Shown here piece after piece: positions 8,312 to 17,923 of a DNA stretch of 64,000 nt; position 1 is the stretch's first letter; each line of letters starts with the position of its first letter. Source of the stretch: Planktothrix agardhii NIES-204 (lineage in GTDB: Bacteria; Cyanobacteriota; Cyanobacteriia; Cyanobacteriales; Microcoleaceae); the NCBI GenBank assembly GCA_003609755.1, contig AP017991.1, positions 3,335,001-3,399,000 on the forward strand, in the 5' to 3' direction. The translations under genes and the position numbers were made by a program. The notes beneath the pieces were generated by a model, which was not told the DNA's origin, did not search any database, and worked only from the letters and a program-made list of their open reading frames with translations.

Positions 8312-8398
8312 ATGGCTAATCTTTATACAGATGAACAGTTTCCATTACCTATTGTAGTATTATTAGGACTTCCCCAAATTACGGTTTCATGTTTATAA
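8312..8398 (+). pseudogene. Truncated DUF5615 PIN-like toxin remnant
   Basis: ATG at 8312 opens a 28-codon frame. Its first 18 residues (MANLYTDEQFPLPIVVLL) match the start of DUF5615 toxins, which normally run to about 110-120 residues. After that, the sequence becomes the antisense of the conserved end of rqcH and the frame soon stops. The toxin gene was therefore cut by a deletion or rearrangement with a junction near 8367. It follows the DUF433 antitoxin by 20 bp, the usual toxin position. Confidence 0.65.
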
Positions 8399-10071
8399 AT
8401 AACCATCCCAGGTTTAGCCCCTTTAGGTTTATAAACGTGCTTAGGTTTAGTATAAATAACCGGAACTTGTTCACTATTTCTAGCCCGACTATAATAGGCT
8501 GCTAAATTAGCCGTAAACTTTAAATCAATATCATCAGCAACCTGTCCGGGATTTAATCTTAATAATACATGACTTCCGGGGATTTCTTGAGTATGAAACC
8601 ATAAATCATAATCCGTTGCTAGTTTAAAGGTTAACTGATCATTTTGACGATTATTTCTGCCAATTATAACCTCAATCTGATTCGGGGTTTGATAACGATG
8701 GAATTGTGTTGATAAAGTAGAATTAGGACTACGATAATTAGGAATATTAATATAACCTTGTTGAATTAATTCCTCTCGAATTTCGGCTAAGGTTTGTAAA
8801 TCTTCGGCGGTTTGATAGGTTTCAACTAAACTAATCGCTGACTCGACTTGTTCTAAATAGTTAATTTCGGTTTTAACTGCATTTAGTAGGGGTTCAACGG
8901 CTATTCTCGCTCGTTTTAACTTTTGATGTCGTTTATATAAACTTTGAGCGTTTTGGACGGCATTACTCTCTGGATTTAAGGGTATTTTAACAGGTTCTCC
9001 CGTCTCAAAATCCGGTAATTTAATCTCCTTCATTCCCGGTTTCCATTCGTGTAGAAATGCCATTAATAAATCCGCTTTTGCCCGATAATCGTCCGCTTCA
9101 TCGGATTGTTGTAACCTTTGAATAAATTGATCTGCTTTAACTTGTAGTTTCTTTAAAACACTATTAAGTTTTTGACTAACTTGATGGCGCAGTTGGTTAA
9201 ATTCCTGTTGATTTAACTCATTTGTATAATAAGTATTAATTAAAATTTGAACCGATTTAACTTCAGCAATAATTTCTACATTCCAAGGAATAATATCATA
9301 ACCTTTTGTGGTATTATAAGGAATAAAACTATTATTTTCTAAGGTTTTTAGCCAAGTTTGCCAACTTTGAAATAACCGATGCCAATCTTCTGAATTTAAC
9401 GTATTTGTGGGTTGAGTTGGATCTAAACTCGCGGATTCAATCATTGCTTGAACTAACCCAGAACTTAAACCTCGATAGTTTTTTAATAGTTGTTGTTTTA
9501 ACGCACTGGGAATTAAACTCACCCGCTCTTGCCAAAGGGATTGATCTTGATTTAAACTCGGAATTGGTTCGGTTAATTTAGGGGGGAGTTCATAGAATTG
9601 ATTAGTTAAAATTGGTCTAACACTCGATTGTTGTAGATTCACTTGATGGGCGGCCGTTACAATAATATTGTCCGATCCCGTTAAAATAATATTACTATAT
9701 TTCCCCATAATTTCCACATACAAATGCCAGAGGGGATCATCCCCCGGACGTTGGGCAAATTGCAGATCTAAAACTCTTTCCCAGGGGTCAAATTGCCGAA
9801 TTTCAACTAATGCTAATCCCGCCAATTGATGACGGAGTTGATCACTAAAAGTAAAGGTATCAGGAATGCGAGGAGGAGGATCACCGATGCAAATTCTGGC
9901 TGCTTGGGGATGGCAAGAAATATCAAGCCAGCCTCGACTTTTTAGGGTGCGTAAGCCCAAAGAAATCGTAAAGCGATCGCGTTGATACACCTGTTCTAAC
10001 CGCGATGGAAGCCAGTCTTGTCGCAGTTCATAACAGCTTGCGATTAATGTTGTTAAATCAAAAGATTGCAT
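8323..10071 (-). CDS. rqcH: RqcH/NFACT-family ribosome quality control protein
   Basis: The 582-residue product has the NFACT-N domain at the start (MQSFDLTTLIASCYELR, then EIMGKYSNIIL near 122-132), a helix-hairpin-helix region, a long coiled coil around 285-430 and the C-terminal NFACT-R domain (DYDLWFHTQEIPGSHVLLR). RqcH homologues bind obstructed 50S subunits and recruit tRNA-Ala to add alanine tails that mark stalled peptides for degradation; older annotations say fibronectin-binding. The last 13 residues after VIWGSP are atypical because they are read antisense through the remains of the DUF5615 gene, so the native stop was lost. Confidence 0.88.
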   Translation of the reverse strand: MQSFDLTTLIASCYELRQDWLPSRLEQVYQRDRFTISLGLRTLKSRGWLDISCHPQAARICIGDPPPRIPDTFTFSDQLRHQLAGLALVEIRQFDPWERVLDLQFAQRPGDDPLWHLYVEIMGKYSNIILTGSDNIIVTAAHQVNLQQSSVRPILTNQFYELPPKLTEPIPSLNQDQSLWQERVSLIPSALKQQLLKNYRGLSSGLVQAMIESASLDPTQPTNTLNSEDWHRLFQSWQTWLKTLENNSFIPYNTTKGYDIIPWNVEIIAEVKSVQILINTYYTNELNQQEFNQLRHQVSQKLNSVLKKLQVKADQFIQRLQQSDEADDYRAKADLLMAFLHEWKPGMKEIKLPDFETGEPVKIPLNPESNAVQNAQSLYKRHQKLKRARIAVEPLLNAVKTEINYLEQVESAISLVETYQTAEDLQTLAEIREELIQQGYINIPNYRSPNSTLSTQFHRYQTPNQIEVIIGRNNRQNDQLTFKLATDYDLWFHTQEIPGSHVLLRLNPGQVADDIDLKFTANLAAYYSRARNSEQVPVIYTKPKHVYKPKGAKPGMVIYKHETVIWGSPNNTTIGNGNCSSV

Positions 10072-10182
10072 AATATTTGTCCGATCACCTTAACATTTCC
10101 CCATTATCTCATTATTTTTCCCCACCTGACCTAATATTTCAAAATCAGATGGTTTGGGAGAAACATCTCTTGGTTTAACTCG

Positions 10183-12105
10183 TTAAACTTTTCCCTGGTT
10201 TAAATAAAATTGAAACCGTTGCTGCATTTGTTCTATTGTTAGTTTTTGTGTCCAATATTCCACTAAAGCATGACCAAATGCCCAAGGGTTTTTTTCCGAG
10301 GGATTGTGATTTTCTAAAAGTAATGGCCAGAGAACTAATAAATCAAAATTCATCGAATCAGACTCTCCTGAATTTAATAATAAAAACAAGTCATAAGCCA
10401 TCTGTAATTTCCCAATTACCACGGGCAATTGTTCGACGGGAATTTTTTCTGCGAGTAATAATGCTAAAGTCGGAGATCCTGTGGCTAAGGTGGAAATAAA
10501 ACTCAGAATTGGACTTTTTAATAAAGCCGCTAATCCTTGAGTTGTTGCCATTTGAAAGGTATAATGATCAATTATTTTAGCCGTTGCTAAAATCTGGGCT
10601 TCTTGATTTTGTAAAAATCGAGCTAAACGTATTTGTTTGGCGGGATTAATCGTTTCTAAAATAGCAATTGATAACCTATCTACTCCCCAAGGTTGGCGCT
10701 GGGTTTGACTATCTTGGGTAACAATTGGTAAGACGCGATCGCAATATTCTCCTAACTGTTCTAATCGGTATTCTGTGGCTTCTCGAATTGATTTTTCCTT
10801 GGGACGATTTCCCCATTGCCAATCATAGGGCGGCTGCCATTCGCGGATAGGACGTAAACGATCAACTTGGGTAACAATTGTAATAATAGGTAACTCTAAT
10901 TCCTGCTGTTTAATCTCGCGTAAAAAATCCACATCCATTTGCAAAGCTGGGTCAAGGGCAGGAGTTATTAATAATAATAAATCCGCGTTAGTTGCATAGT
11001 CTAAAACCTGTTCTCGTAACTCAGGACGATTCACCTGTTCATAACCCGGAGTATCCCATAAATTGAGGCTTTCTCCGATGTCGGTTTGCCACTGATAATT
11101 TTGAATCTGATCGGTACTGGGTAAGACATCAACGACGGCTTGATCCATTTTAAATAGGGTATTGATCAAACTACTTTTTCCTGCCCCTGTACGTCCAACT
11201 AAGAGTAAATTAACGGGTTTTTGTTCTAAGGTTTTAACGGGTTCTGTTGTTGTTAAAATATCCCTAATAGTTTGGGTTTTTGCTTGGGGAAAGGAAAGAT
11301 TATTAACCGAAAATTCCGTTACGGGTAAAGTGTCTCCACCATAAAGAGCGATCGCTTGACAACACAAATTTCTCAAAGCCACTTCTCGCAAAGATTGACC
11401 CAAATTACCTAACAATTGTTGTGTGGCTTGATTGGTAGTTTTTTGAGTCGAAACTCGTGCTAAAGCCGATACTGGATTTAACAGCCATTGCGCCCAATTC
11501 CAAACTTTTAAAAGTTTACGAGCCGAGGGTTCTAATTTCTGATAAACTTGATAAGTTTGATAGGCTTGTCCAACGGTAACTTGATTTAATGCTGGAGATA
11601 ATTTTTGGATTAATTGATCTAAATCATCCATAGTTCCCCGGATTAATTGATAGGCTTGGGGAATATAAATACTCAAAAGAGGATATTTAACTTCAGGATG
11701 ATAAATATTAGCAACAGTTGTCACTACATCTTGACAGCGTTTCCAAAAAATTGAACTTTCTTCCCAAATTAGCGGATCATTCTGGGCTGCTTTTAAAATT
11801 TCTTGTAGGGCTATTTCGACTTGAGTAATATTGGGATTTGTAGCAGGTTCTAATCTCGATTGATCTAAGGATAATTCTAGTTCTTGATTAAATTTAGCGG
11901 TGATAGTTTCCATCTCTTTAAGCATCGGTTTAGTCCATCGGGCTAATAGCCAACGCCAACCCACAAAAATCAGGGTAAATACCGCCCAAATCCAATTAAT
12001 TCCCCAATTATGAATCGTGACCCCCGCCGCCGTTAGCAAAAAAATCACAATCATTGCCATCGGTGTGATCAATACCATCCATTGCCATAGTTTGAGTCTA
12101 ATCAT
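10183..12105 (-). CDS. Membrane-anchored Era-like GTPase
   Basis: The 640-residue product has two transmembrane helices at about 8-28 and 33-50, then a helical region. A GTPase domain starts near residue 302: G1 is GRTGAGKSS, G3 is DTPG and G4 is TQVD. A C-terminal helical region of about 150 residues carries further hydrophobic stretches. The layout resembles dynamin-like or YcjX/DUF697-associated GTPases of cyanobacteria, whose cellular role is not established. It stands alone, 111 bp after (upstream in sequence of) the minus-strand start of nothing else; the nearest neighbour in its direction is rqcH, with a 111-bp gap. Confidence 0.75.
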   Translation of the reverse strand: MIRLKLWQWMVLITPMAMIVIFLLTAAGVTIHNWGINWIWAVFTLIFVGWRWLLARWTKPMLKEMETITAKFNQELELSLDQSRLEPATNPNITQVEIALQEILKAAQNDPLIWEESSIFWKRCQDVVTTVANIYHPEVKYPLLSIYIPQAYQLIRGTMDDLDQLIQKLSPALNQVTVGQAYQTYQVYQKLEPSARKLLKVWNWAQWLLNPVSALARVSTQKTTNQATQQLLGNLGQSLREVALRNLCCQAIALYGGDTLPVTEFSVNNLSFPQAKTQTIRDILTTTEPVKTLEQKPVNLLLVGRTGAGKSSLINTLFKMDQAVVDVLPSTDQIQNYQWQTDIGESLNLWDTPGYEQVNRPELREQVLDYATNADLLLLITPALDPALQMDVDFLREIKQQELELPIITIVTQVDRLRPIREWQPPYDWQWGNRPKEKSIREATEYRLEQLGEYCDRVLPIVTQDSQTQRQPWGVDRLSIAILETINPAKQIRLARFLQNQEAQILATAKIIDHYTFQMATTQGLAALLKSPILSFISTLATGSPTLALLLAEKIPVEQLPVVIGKLQMAYDLFLLLNSGESDSMNFDLLVLWPLLLENHNPSEKNPWAFGHALVEYWTQKLTIEQMQQRFQFYLNQGKV

Positions 12106-12240
12106 CGTTGCTTCCTCAAAATTTACAGACTATTTTTAAAGATAGATCATTTAATTAGAATTTAACCGATCAAGAAAGTGCGATTGTAAGTTAACAAGAT
12201 CCGCTAAAATGTTAACGTTGGCTAAAATTGAGTCGTTCTA

Positions 12241-13323
12241 ATGGATAATTTACCCCCAAATTCTCAGGATAGTGCTTTTTGGCACCGGATTCACACTAAT
12301 GGTTTAGTGCGGTTTTTATTATTTTTTGCCTCTGGATGGGCATTAATTATGATTTTTAACTATTTTGAAAGTATCTTTTTTACTTTTATCTTAGCCGCTA
12401 TTTTTGCCTTCTTTCTCAACTATCCTGTGCGATATTTAGAACGCTATTTAGGTCGAGGATTTGCGTTAGGAATTGTCATATTTCTGAGTCTATTTATGGT
12501 TGTTGCGACCGGATTAGCCTTGGGAACTATGTTTTTTAATCAATTTCAACAACTTCTTAACCTTATCATCCAAAGTTTAACATCAACAGATAATCCTTTT
12601 GACGACTTACAAAAGTTTTTAACATATCGTAAAATTAATGTTAATCTCGCTCCCCTAGAAGCTGAATTTAATAAATCTTTAGTGGCACTAGGCAGTATTC
12701 TTGTCGGTACTTTTTCTTCTTTACCGAATGCGTTCATTTCATTTGTAATTATCTTTGTGATTTCCTTTTTTATGCTGATTGATGGGGAAAGGCTATGGTT
12801 TTTACTATTAAAAATTATTCCTTATGACCATCGTAATCAGTTTTCTTTAGCTGTTCAAAGAAGTTTTTTAGGTTTTTTTAGAGGTCAACTTTTACTCTCG
12901 GTTTTCTTGGGAACATCTAGTTTTATCGTTTATAGTATCCTGGGAATACCTTTTTCTTTGTCTTTAGCTATTATTGTCAGCTTATTTGATTTCATCCCAG
13001 GAATAGGGGCAACTTTAGGAATTTTAACAATCAGTTTAATTATTTTAATTCAAAGTGGTTGGTTTGTGATGTTAAAAGTAGTGGTTGCTAGTGTGATTTT
13101 ACAACAAATTCAGGACAATTTTATTGGCCCTAAAATCATGCAAAGTTCTGTTAATATTAACCCTGTAGTTTTGTTTTTTTCGTTAATGATTGGGGCTAGA
13201 ATTGCTGGAATTTTAGGCGTATTTCTATCCGTTCCCATTGCGGGCGTGATTGTTAATTTATTAGATATTGAAGAAATGCAATCTAAAGAGGGAAGTAAGG
13301 ATGCTCTTGAAGTTAAATCTTGA
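12241..13323 (+). CDS. AI-2E family transporter (PerM/TqsA-like permease)
   Basis: The 360-residue permease has about eight transmembrane segments: a hydrophobic pair near 25-60, another near 74-98, a central soluble loop (about 105-150), then membrane pairs up to residue 345. The late blocks SLFDFIPGIGATLGI and DNFIGPKIM are characteristic of the family. Members export autoinducer-2, Na+ or other small solutes, so the substrate cannot be assigned from sequence. It is divergent from the GTPase gene (135-bp shared upstream region) and convergent with the glycosyltransferase gene. Confidence 0.85.
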   Translation: MDNLPPNSQDSAFWHRIHTNGLVRFLLFFASGWALIMIFNYFESIFFTFILAAIFAFFLNYPVRYLERYLGRGFALGIVIFLSLFMVVATGLALGTMFFNQFQQLLNLIIQSLTSTDNPFDDLQKFLTYRKINVNLAPLEAEFNKSLVALGSILVGTFSSLPNAFISFVIIFVISFFMLIDGERLWFLLLKIIPYDHRNQFSLAVQRSFLGFFRGQLLLSVFLGTSSFIVYSILGIPFSLSLAIIVSLFDFIPGIGATLGILTISLIILIQSGWFVMLKVVVASVILQQIQDNFIGPKIMQSSVNINPVVLFFSLMIGARIAGILGVFLSVPIAGVIVNLLDIEEMQSKEGSKDALEVKS

Positions 13324-13340
13324 CCTAAAAACCCGGTTTC

Positions 13341-14606
13341 TTATGAGTAAGTTCTTCCTTTCCAACTTCCTCCTTTTCCTCGCCAATATCTCAAGGCTGA
13401 ATCTAAAGTCATTAAGGCATATAAAAATCCAATAAATGGTAAAGTTAATCCCCAAATAGGAGAAAGTTGATACAGTTTTAAGGTGGGATAATAGGCAATT
13501 TCCATCAATAACCCAGTTAATAAAGCTAAAAGGATAACTAAGCCATTTCCATGAACAATTCCCCAAATTAAACTTAAAGGTGACATTAAATAAATCAGAA
13601 TCATCCCTATTAGGGTTAATCCTAATAAAATAGTAGAAAAATTCAGTTGACTAAATGCTGTTCTGGCTACCATATCCCAAATACTTAATAAATTAGGATA
13701 GGGTCTTAAACTCTGGGTTGTTTCTGTTAACCCTAACCAAATAGGATGATAGGATTTTGAGGTAAAAGGAAAGATAAAACTCCCAATAGAAAACCCCTGA
13801 TTTACAGTAGTAAATAACTGATCTTCTCCCCCTTTGCTAAGGGGAGTTGGGGGGGTATTCTTCACCGCTTGAGCTAAAGAACAATCATCAATTAATGCTT
13901 GTTTTAATATTGCTAAACCCCCAATTCTAGTTAATGCTTCCTGATGAATTAGAATACATCCTCCCGCCGCCGCCGCTAGTTGACTTTGGGGATGATTTAC
14001 CCAACGAAAAGGATACAATTTTTGAAAGAAAAATACAAAAGCAGGAATTAATAACTTTTCCCAAAAACTCTGACAACGTAATAAAACCATTAAGGAAACT
14101 AACTGTAATTTTTCGGTTTCAGCTTTTTCAACTAATTGCTTTAAATTATTAGGAGAATGTTCAATATCAGCATCGGTAAATAAAATATATTGGGGGATAT
14201 AATCTAACATAGAAGTATATTTAACTCCCTGTTCCATCGCCCAAAGTTTCCCCGTCCATCCCGCAGGTAAAGGTTGAGAGGTAATAATATTTAACCTGTC
14301 TGTTTGATTTGATAATTTAGCAGTTTCTTGGGCAATATTTGCTGTATTATCACTACTTTGATCATCAACTAAAATAATAGAAAATGAACCAGGATAATTT
14401 TGATTAAGAAGCGATCGCAAACTGGTAGAAATTAAATCTGCTTCATTTCTTGCTGGTACAATTACAGCAACGGAAGGATAATTTAATAAAGGTTCTTTAA
14501 CCTCAAAAAGCCGTTGATCTCCTCGCCAAAATTGTCCTCTAAATAGTAATAATATTATCCATATTATTAACGACAATAGCGTTAAAATTAAAATTGAATT
14601 TTCCAT
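13341..14606 (-). CDS. hpnB: HpnB-like hopanoid-associated glycosyltransferase with an in-frame insert
   Basis: A family 2 glycosyltransferase: an N-terminal membrane helix (residues 5-24), then the GT-A domain with VIVPARNEAD, ILVDDQSSD and the metal-binding TDADIE, and three C-terminal membrane helices. The substrate loop contains AAAAGGCILI and LIDDCSLAQAVK. The HpnB type is inferred from this architecture and from divergent linkage to the squalene-hopene cyclase. Between LAQAVK and IWLGLTE, about residues 251-287, an extra segment beginning NTPPTPLSKGGED coincides with a genomic palindromic repeat. The family normally joins these two blocks closely. The enzyme may tolerate this as a surface loop. 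Confidence 0.8.
   Translation of the reverse strand: MENSILILTLLSLIIWIILLLFRGQFWRGDQRLFEVKEPLLNYPSVAVIVPARNEADLISTSLRSLLNQNYPGSFSIILVDDQSSDNTANIAQETAKLSNQTDRLNIITSQPLPAGWTGKLWAMEQGVKYTSMLDYIPQYILFTDADIEHSPNNLKQLVEKAETEKLQLVSLMVLLRCQSFWEKLLIPAFVFFFQKLYPFRWVNHPQSQLAAAAGGCILIHQEALTRIGGLAILKQALIDDCSLAQAVKNTPPTPLSKGGEDQLFTTVNQGFSIGSFIFPFTSKSYHPIWLGLTETTQSLRPYPNLLSIWDMVARTAFSQLNFSTILLGLTLIGMILIYLMSPLSLIWGIVHGNGLVILLALLTGLLMEIAYYPTLKLYQLSPIWGLTLPFIGFLYALMTLDSALRYWRGKGGSWKGRTYS
13826..13856. repeat. Interspersed palindromic repeat inside the hpnB coding sequence
   Basis: CTCCCC and GGGGAG flank CTTTGCTAA, followed by TTGGGGGGG. The same repeat type (CTCCCCTTRSTAAGGGGAG plus a G-rich tail) occurs between genes at 25.39-25.43 kb and 61.37-61.41 kb. 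Here it lies in frame and encodes part of the TPPTPLSKGGED segment. Confidence 0.75.
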
Positions 14607-14613
14607 TTTACAA

Positions 14614-14832
14614 TCAATAAATACTCGCGGTTTTTAACTGTATCGGTTGCTTGGATAAATAGGAATACAATACATCAGGATCTAAGTCAGCACCGCTATC
14701 CCAATAAACAGTTCCCCACTCGCTAGAAAGTTTAACTTGATTAAAGTAATCAGGGTTTTTTAGAGGTTCAAATATCCCGGTAAACTGAACGAGTTTAGAC
14801 ACATCAATTACCCCTTCTACTCCGTATATCAT
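14614..14832 (-). CDS. DUF2442 domain protein
   Basis: A 72-residue small protein with the DUF2442 signature: IDVSKLVQFTGIFEPLKNPDYF, then EWGTVYWDSGADLDPDVLY. The first strand pair of the usual domain (about 15-20 residues) seems shortened at the N-terminus. DUF2442 proteins are small beta-rich proteins often encoded beside DUF4160 in toxin-antitoxin-like pairs; no partner is present here. The stop lies only 7 bp before the hpnB start, so the two may share a transcript. Confidence 0.75.
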   Translation of the reverse strand: MIYGVEGVIDVSKLVQFTGIFEPLKNPDYFNQVKLSSEWGTVYWDSGADLDPDVLYSYLSKQPIQLKTASIY

Positions 14833-14931
14833 AAAATTATGATTAATTCAATAAAAAATATGATAGAATATCTATAACCAATTAAAAAAATGATATTCTC
14901 AGAAACAATAGCAGGAGTTAAACAGATAACA

Positions 14932-16881
14932 ATGGAAATACAAAATCAAGTCTCTGTAACTAAATTAAAAGATGCGATCGCCACCAGCCAAAACTTCCTT
15001 TTATCTCAACAATATCCCGAAGGTTATTGGTGGGCGGAATTAGAATCTAATGTAACAATTATATCAGAAATTATCCTCTTACACAAGATTTGGGGAACCT
15101 ATAAAACTCGCCCTTTATATAAAGCTGAAACCTATTTACGTTCCCAACAACGAGATCATGGCGGTTGGGAATTATTCTATGGGGATGGAGGAGAACTAAG
15201 TACCACCGTTGAAGCATATATGGCGTTAAGAATATTAGGGGTATCTGAAACAGATTCCGCCTTAATTAAAGCCAAACAATTCATTTTAGAACGGGGTGGA
15301 ATTACCAAAACTCGGATTTTTACTAAGCTACATTTAGCCTTAATTGGGTGTTATGAATGGCGCGGGATTCCCTCAATTCCCCCTTGGATAATGTTGTTAC
15401 CCGAAGGTTCACCCTTTACCATTTATGAAATGTCTAGTTGGGCGAGAAGTAGTACCGTTCCTTTGTTAATTGTATTCGATAAAAAGCCAGTTTTTAGGTT
15501 TAATTCTAGTCTAAATTTAGATGAATTATATGTAGAAGGACGAGAAAATGCTATTTTTAAATTACCTAAAAATAATGATTGGACAGATATTTTTTTGGAC
15601 TTAGATCAGATTTTTAAATTTGCCGAACTCTTTAATATTGTCCCCTTACGAGAACAGGGATTAAAAGCAGCAGAAAAATGGATTTTAGAACGACAAGAAA
15701 TTACCGGAGATTGGGCAGGAATTATCCCGGCAATGTTAAATTCTTTATTGGCGTTAAAATGCTTAAATTATCCGGTATCTGATCCGATTGTTCAACGGGG
15801 TTTAGAAGCCATAGATAATTTTGCGATAGAAACAGAAGAAAGTTATCGAATGCAAGCCTGTGTGTCTCCAGTTTGGGATACAGCTTGGGTTGTTCGAGCT
15901 TTAATTGAATCAGGAATTGACCCAAATAATGCTGATATAGTCAAAAGTTCAAAATGGTTAATTCGTCAACAAATTTTAGATTATGGAGATTGGAATATTA
16001 AAAATAAACAGGGAAAACCTGGGGGATGGGCGTTTGAATTTGCGAATAAATTTTATCCTGATTTAGATGATTCTGCCGTTGTAGTAATGGCATTAAATCA
16101 AGCTAAAATTACCGATGAACCCTTGAAAACAGCAACAATAATTAGAGGAATTGATTGGATGATCTCAATGCAGTGTAAAGCCGGAGGTTGGGCGGCTTTT
16201 GATATTGATAATGATCAAGATTGGATTAATGCGGTTCCCTATGGGGATTTAAAAGCCATGATTGATCCAAATACGGCGGATGTTACCGCTAGAGTGATTG
16301 AAATGTTAGGGGAATTAGATCCTAATTCTTCAGAATTTCAATTGAAAATTCAATCTTTAAAACCCTCAATTGAACGGGCAATTTCCTATTTAAAACAGGA
16401 ACAAGAAACCGATGGGAGTTGGTTCGGACGTTGGGGAGTTAATTATATTTATGGAACCAGTGGAGTATTATCAGCTTTAGCGGTAATTAATCCTATTTAT
16501 AAAAATTGGGGTTATACTTCTCTAAACCCCTTAATGGAACGGGGGACAAATTGGTTAGTTAGTTGTCAAAATATTGATGGGGGTTGGGGGGAAACCTGCC
16601 ATAGTTATAATGATCCTAAATTCAAAGGAAAAGGGGTTAGTACCGCCTCACAAACGGCTTGGGCGTTAATTGGTTTAATGGCAACGGGATGTTATGAAAT
16701 GGAGGTGATTCAAAGGGGAATTAACTATTTAATTTCAATACAACTTTCCGATGGTCGCTGGGATGAGTCGGAATTTACGGGAACTGGATTTCCGGGTCAT
16801 TTCTATATAAAATATCATTACTATCAACATTATTTTCCGTTATTGGCATTAGGTCGTTATCAAAAGTTGCAACAACTTTAA
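14932..16881 (+). CDS. shc: Squalene-hopene cyclase
   Basis: Converts squalene to the pentacyclic hopene, the first committed step of hopanoid (membrane sterol-surrogate) synthesis. The catalytic DXDD motif is PDLDDS at residues 377-380, and several QW repeats are visible (for example QETDGSWFGRWG and CQNIDGGWGE). I chose ATG 14932 (649 residues), preceded by AGGAG 14 bp upstream, because its N-terminus (MEIQNQVSVTKLKDAIA) matches the family. An in-frame ATG at 14890 would add 14 residues and has no Shine-Dalgarno sequence. It is transcribed divergently from the DUF2442-hpnB pair. Confidence 0.95.
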   Translation: MEIQNQVSVTKLKDAIATSQNFLLSQQYPEGYWWAELESNVTIISEIILLHKIWGTYKTRPLYKAETYLRSQQRDHGGWELFYGDGGELSTTVEAYMALRILGVSETDSALIKAKQFILERGGITKTRIFTKLHLALIGCYEWRGIPSIPPWIMLLPEGSPFTIYEMSSWARSSTVPLLIVFDKKPVFRFNSSLNLDELYVEGRENAIFKLPKNNDWTDIFLDLDQIFKFAELFNIVPLREQGLKAAEKWILERQEITGDWAGIIPAMLNSLLALKCLNYPVSDPIVQRGLEAIDNFAIETEESYRMQACVSPVWDTAWVVRALIESGIDPNNADIVKSSKWLIRQQILDYGDWNIKNKQGKPGGWAFEFANKFYPDLDDSAVVVMALNQAKITDEPLKTATIIRGIDWMISMQCKAGGWAAFDIDNDQDWINAVPYGDLKAMIDPNTADVTARVIEMLGELDPNSSEFQLKIQSLKPSIERAISYLKQEQETDGSWFGRWGVNYIYGTSGVLSALAVINPIYKNWGYTSLNPLMERGTNWLVSCQNIDGGWGETCHSYNDPKFKGKGVSTASQTAWALIGLMATGCYEMEVIQRGINYLISIQLSDGRWDESEFTGTGFPGHFYIKYHYYQHYFPLLALGRYQKLQQL

Positions 16882-16999
16882 CCTAACTTTGGGTGGGTTT
16901 TACCCCATCCCAACTTTAATGTTTGTCAACAGTGGATTCAGGGCTTATAATTTTTGGAATTAGGGCTAAAGCCCAACAACGTTATAATTTTAATTAAAC

Positions 17000-17443
17000 A
17001 TGGGTAATCGAGAAAAAGTTATTGTTTCATTGGGTGTGATTGCATCAATTACATCTTTAGTAATTGGGATGGCTAGAACAGCTACAGTGTCGGAAAAAAC
17101 CAGGGTGAAACCGGATTATGAACGATTAGCTCATTTATTATCAGCAAAACAATTCACTAAAGCTGAACTACAAACCTATAGAATCATGCTGTTAGCTTTA
17201 GGAAAAAACCCCAAATATTCTGATCCCATTGAGTTAAAAAAACGGGATATTGCTAAACTTCCATGTCAAGATTTAAGGAAAATAGAAAAAATTTGGCATC
17301 CTTATACCCAGGGAACTATTCATTTTAGAAATAAAATTATGAGTTGGCAGAATGATCAACAAAATTTAAGTTCTGCAATTATTTCTCGATTGGATATTTG
17401 TAGAATTGAAGATATCAAAAATTCTACTGCTCTGAATCAATAG
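17000..17443 (+). CDS. GUN4-like domain protein with N-terminal membrane anchor
   Basis: Residues 7-24 form a hydrophobic helix (signal anchor). Residues 42-125 resemble GUN4: YERLAHLLSAKQFTKAELQT, then the hallmark LPCQDLRKIEKIWHPYTQG and a following FRNKI strand. Authentic GUN4 binds Mg-protoporphyrin IX and stimulates magnesium chelatase, whereas cyanobacteria also carry many GUN4-domain proteins of unknown role. At 147 residues this one holds little more than a reduced domain, and several porphyrin-cleft positions may be missing. It stands alone between shc and DUF29. Confidence 0.65.
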   Translation: MGNREKVIVSLGVIASITSLVIGMARTATVSEKTRVKPDYERLAHLLSAKQFTKAELQTYRIMLLALGKNPKYSDPIELKKRDIAKLPCQDLRKIEKIWHPYTQGTIHFRNKIMSWQNDQQNLSSAIISRLDICRIEDIKNSTALNQ

Positions 17444-17481
17444 GATATTTAAGTTTGCTTAATTTTTGTAACAAATGGAGA

Positions 17482-17913
17482 TTAAATTGGTAAAAATTGA
17501 GAATCTAAGGTTTGTTCTAAGGTATAGAGACAAACTTCGGGAAAGATTTGTTCATCGAGTTTTGTTTCTCGAATAGCTAAGGCTAATCCTAATTCATAAG
17601 CATCGGGTAAAACTGGATTCAAATAGGATTTTAAACTGGGACTATCTTGTAATAAAAACTTAATTTGTACTCGTTGTTCTCGAATTGTTCCTAACCAGCT
17701 ATTCGTTCGTTTATCAGGTTGAAATTGCCATTTTAATAAATGTCCTAAGAGAATCCCTAATCTATTTCTCAGTTCTTGCCGTTCTTTTCGTCCCAAAGCT
17801 TCTATTTCCTCAATTAAATTTAGATGATCTAACTGTTGCCATTGTTTAGTTTTAAGCAAATTAACTTGATTTTGAATCCAACCATAAAAATCGGTTTCAT
17901 ATAAATCCGTCAT
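17482..17913 (-). CDS. DUF29 family protein (second copy)
   Basis: A 143-residue DUF29 protein: LYETDFYGWIQNQVNLLKTK, LIEEIEALGRKERQEL, LLGHLLKWQFQPDKRTNSW, then SPSLKSYL. The ATG at 17913 is preceded by AAAGGAGGAAAT, one of the best ribosome-binding sites in the window, so the longer frame starting at 17988 inside the GTPase gene is not used. The ribosome-binding site lies between the GTPase stop (17924) and this start, only 10 bp apart, implying co-translation with the GTPase. Confidence 0.85.
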   Translation of the reverse strand: MTDLYETDFYGWIQNQVNLLKTKQWQQLDHLNLIEEIEALGRKERQELRNRLGILLGHLLKWQFQPDKRTNSWLGTIREQRVQIKFLLQDSPSLKSYLNPVLPDAYELGLALAIRETKLDEQIFPEVCLYTLEQTLDSQFLPI

Positions 17914-17923
17914 ATTTCCTCCT

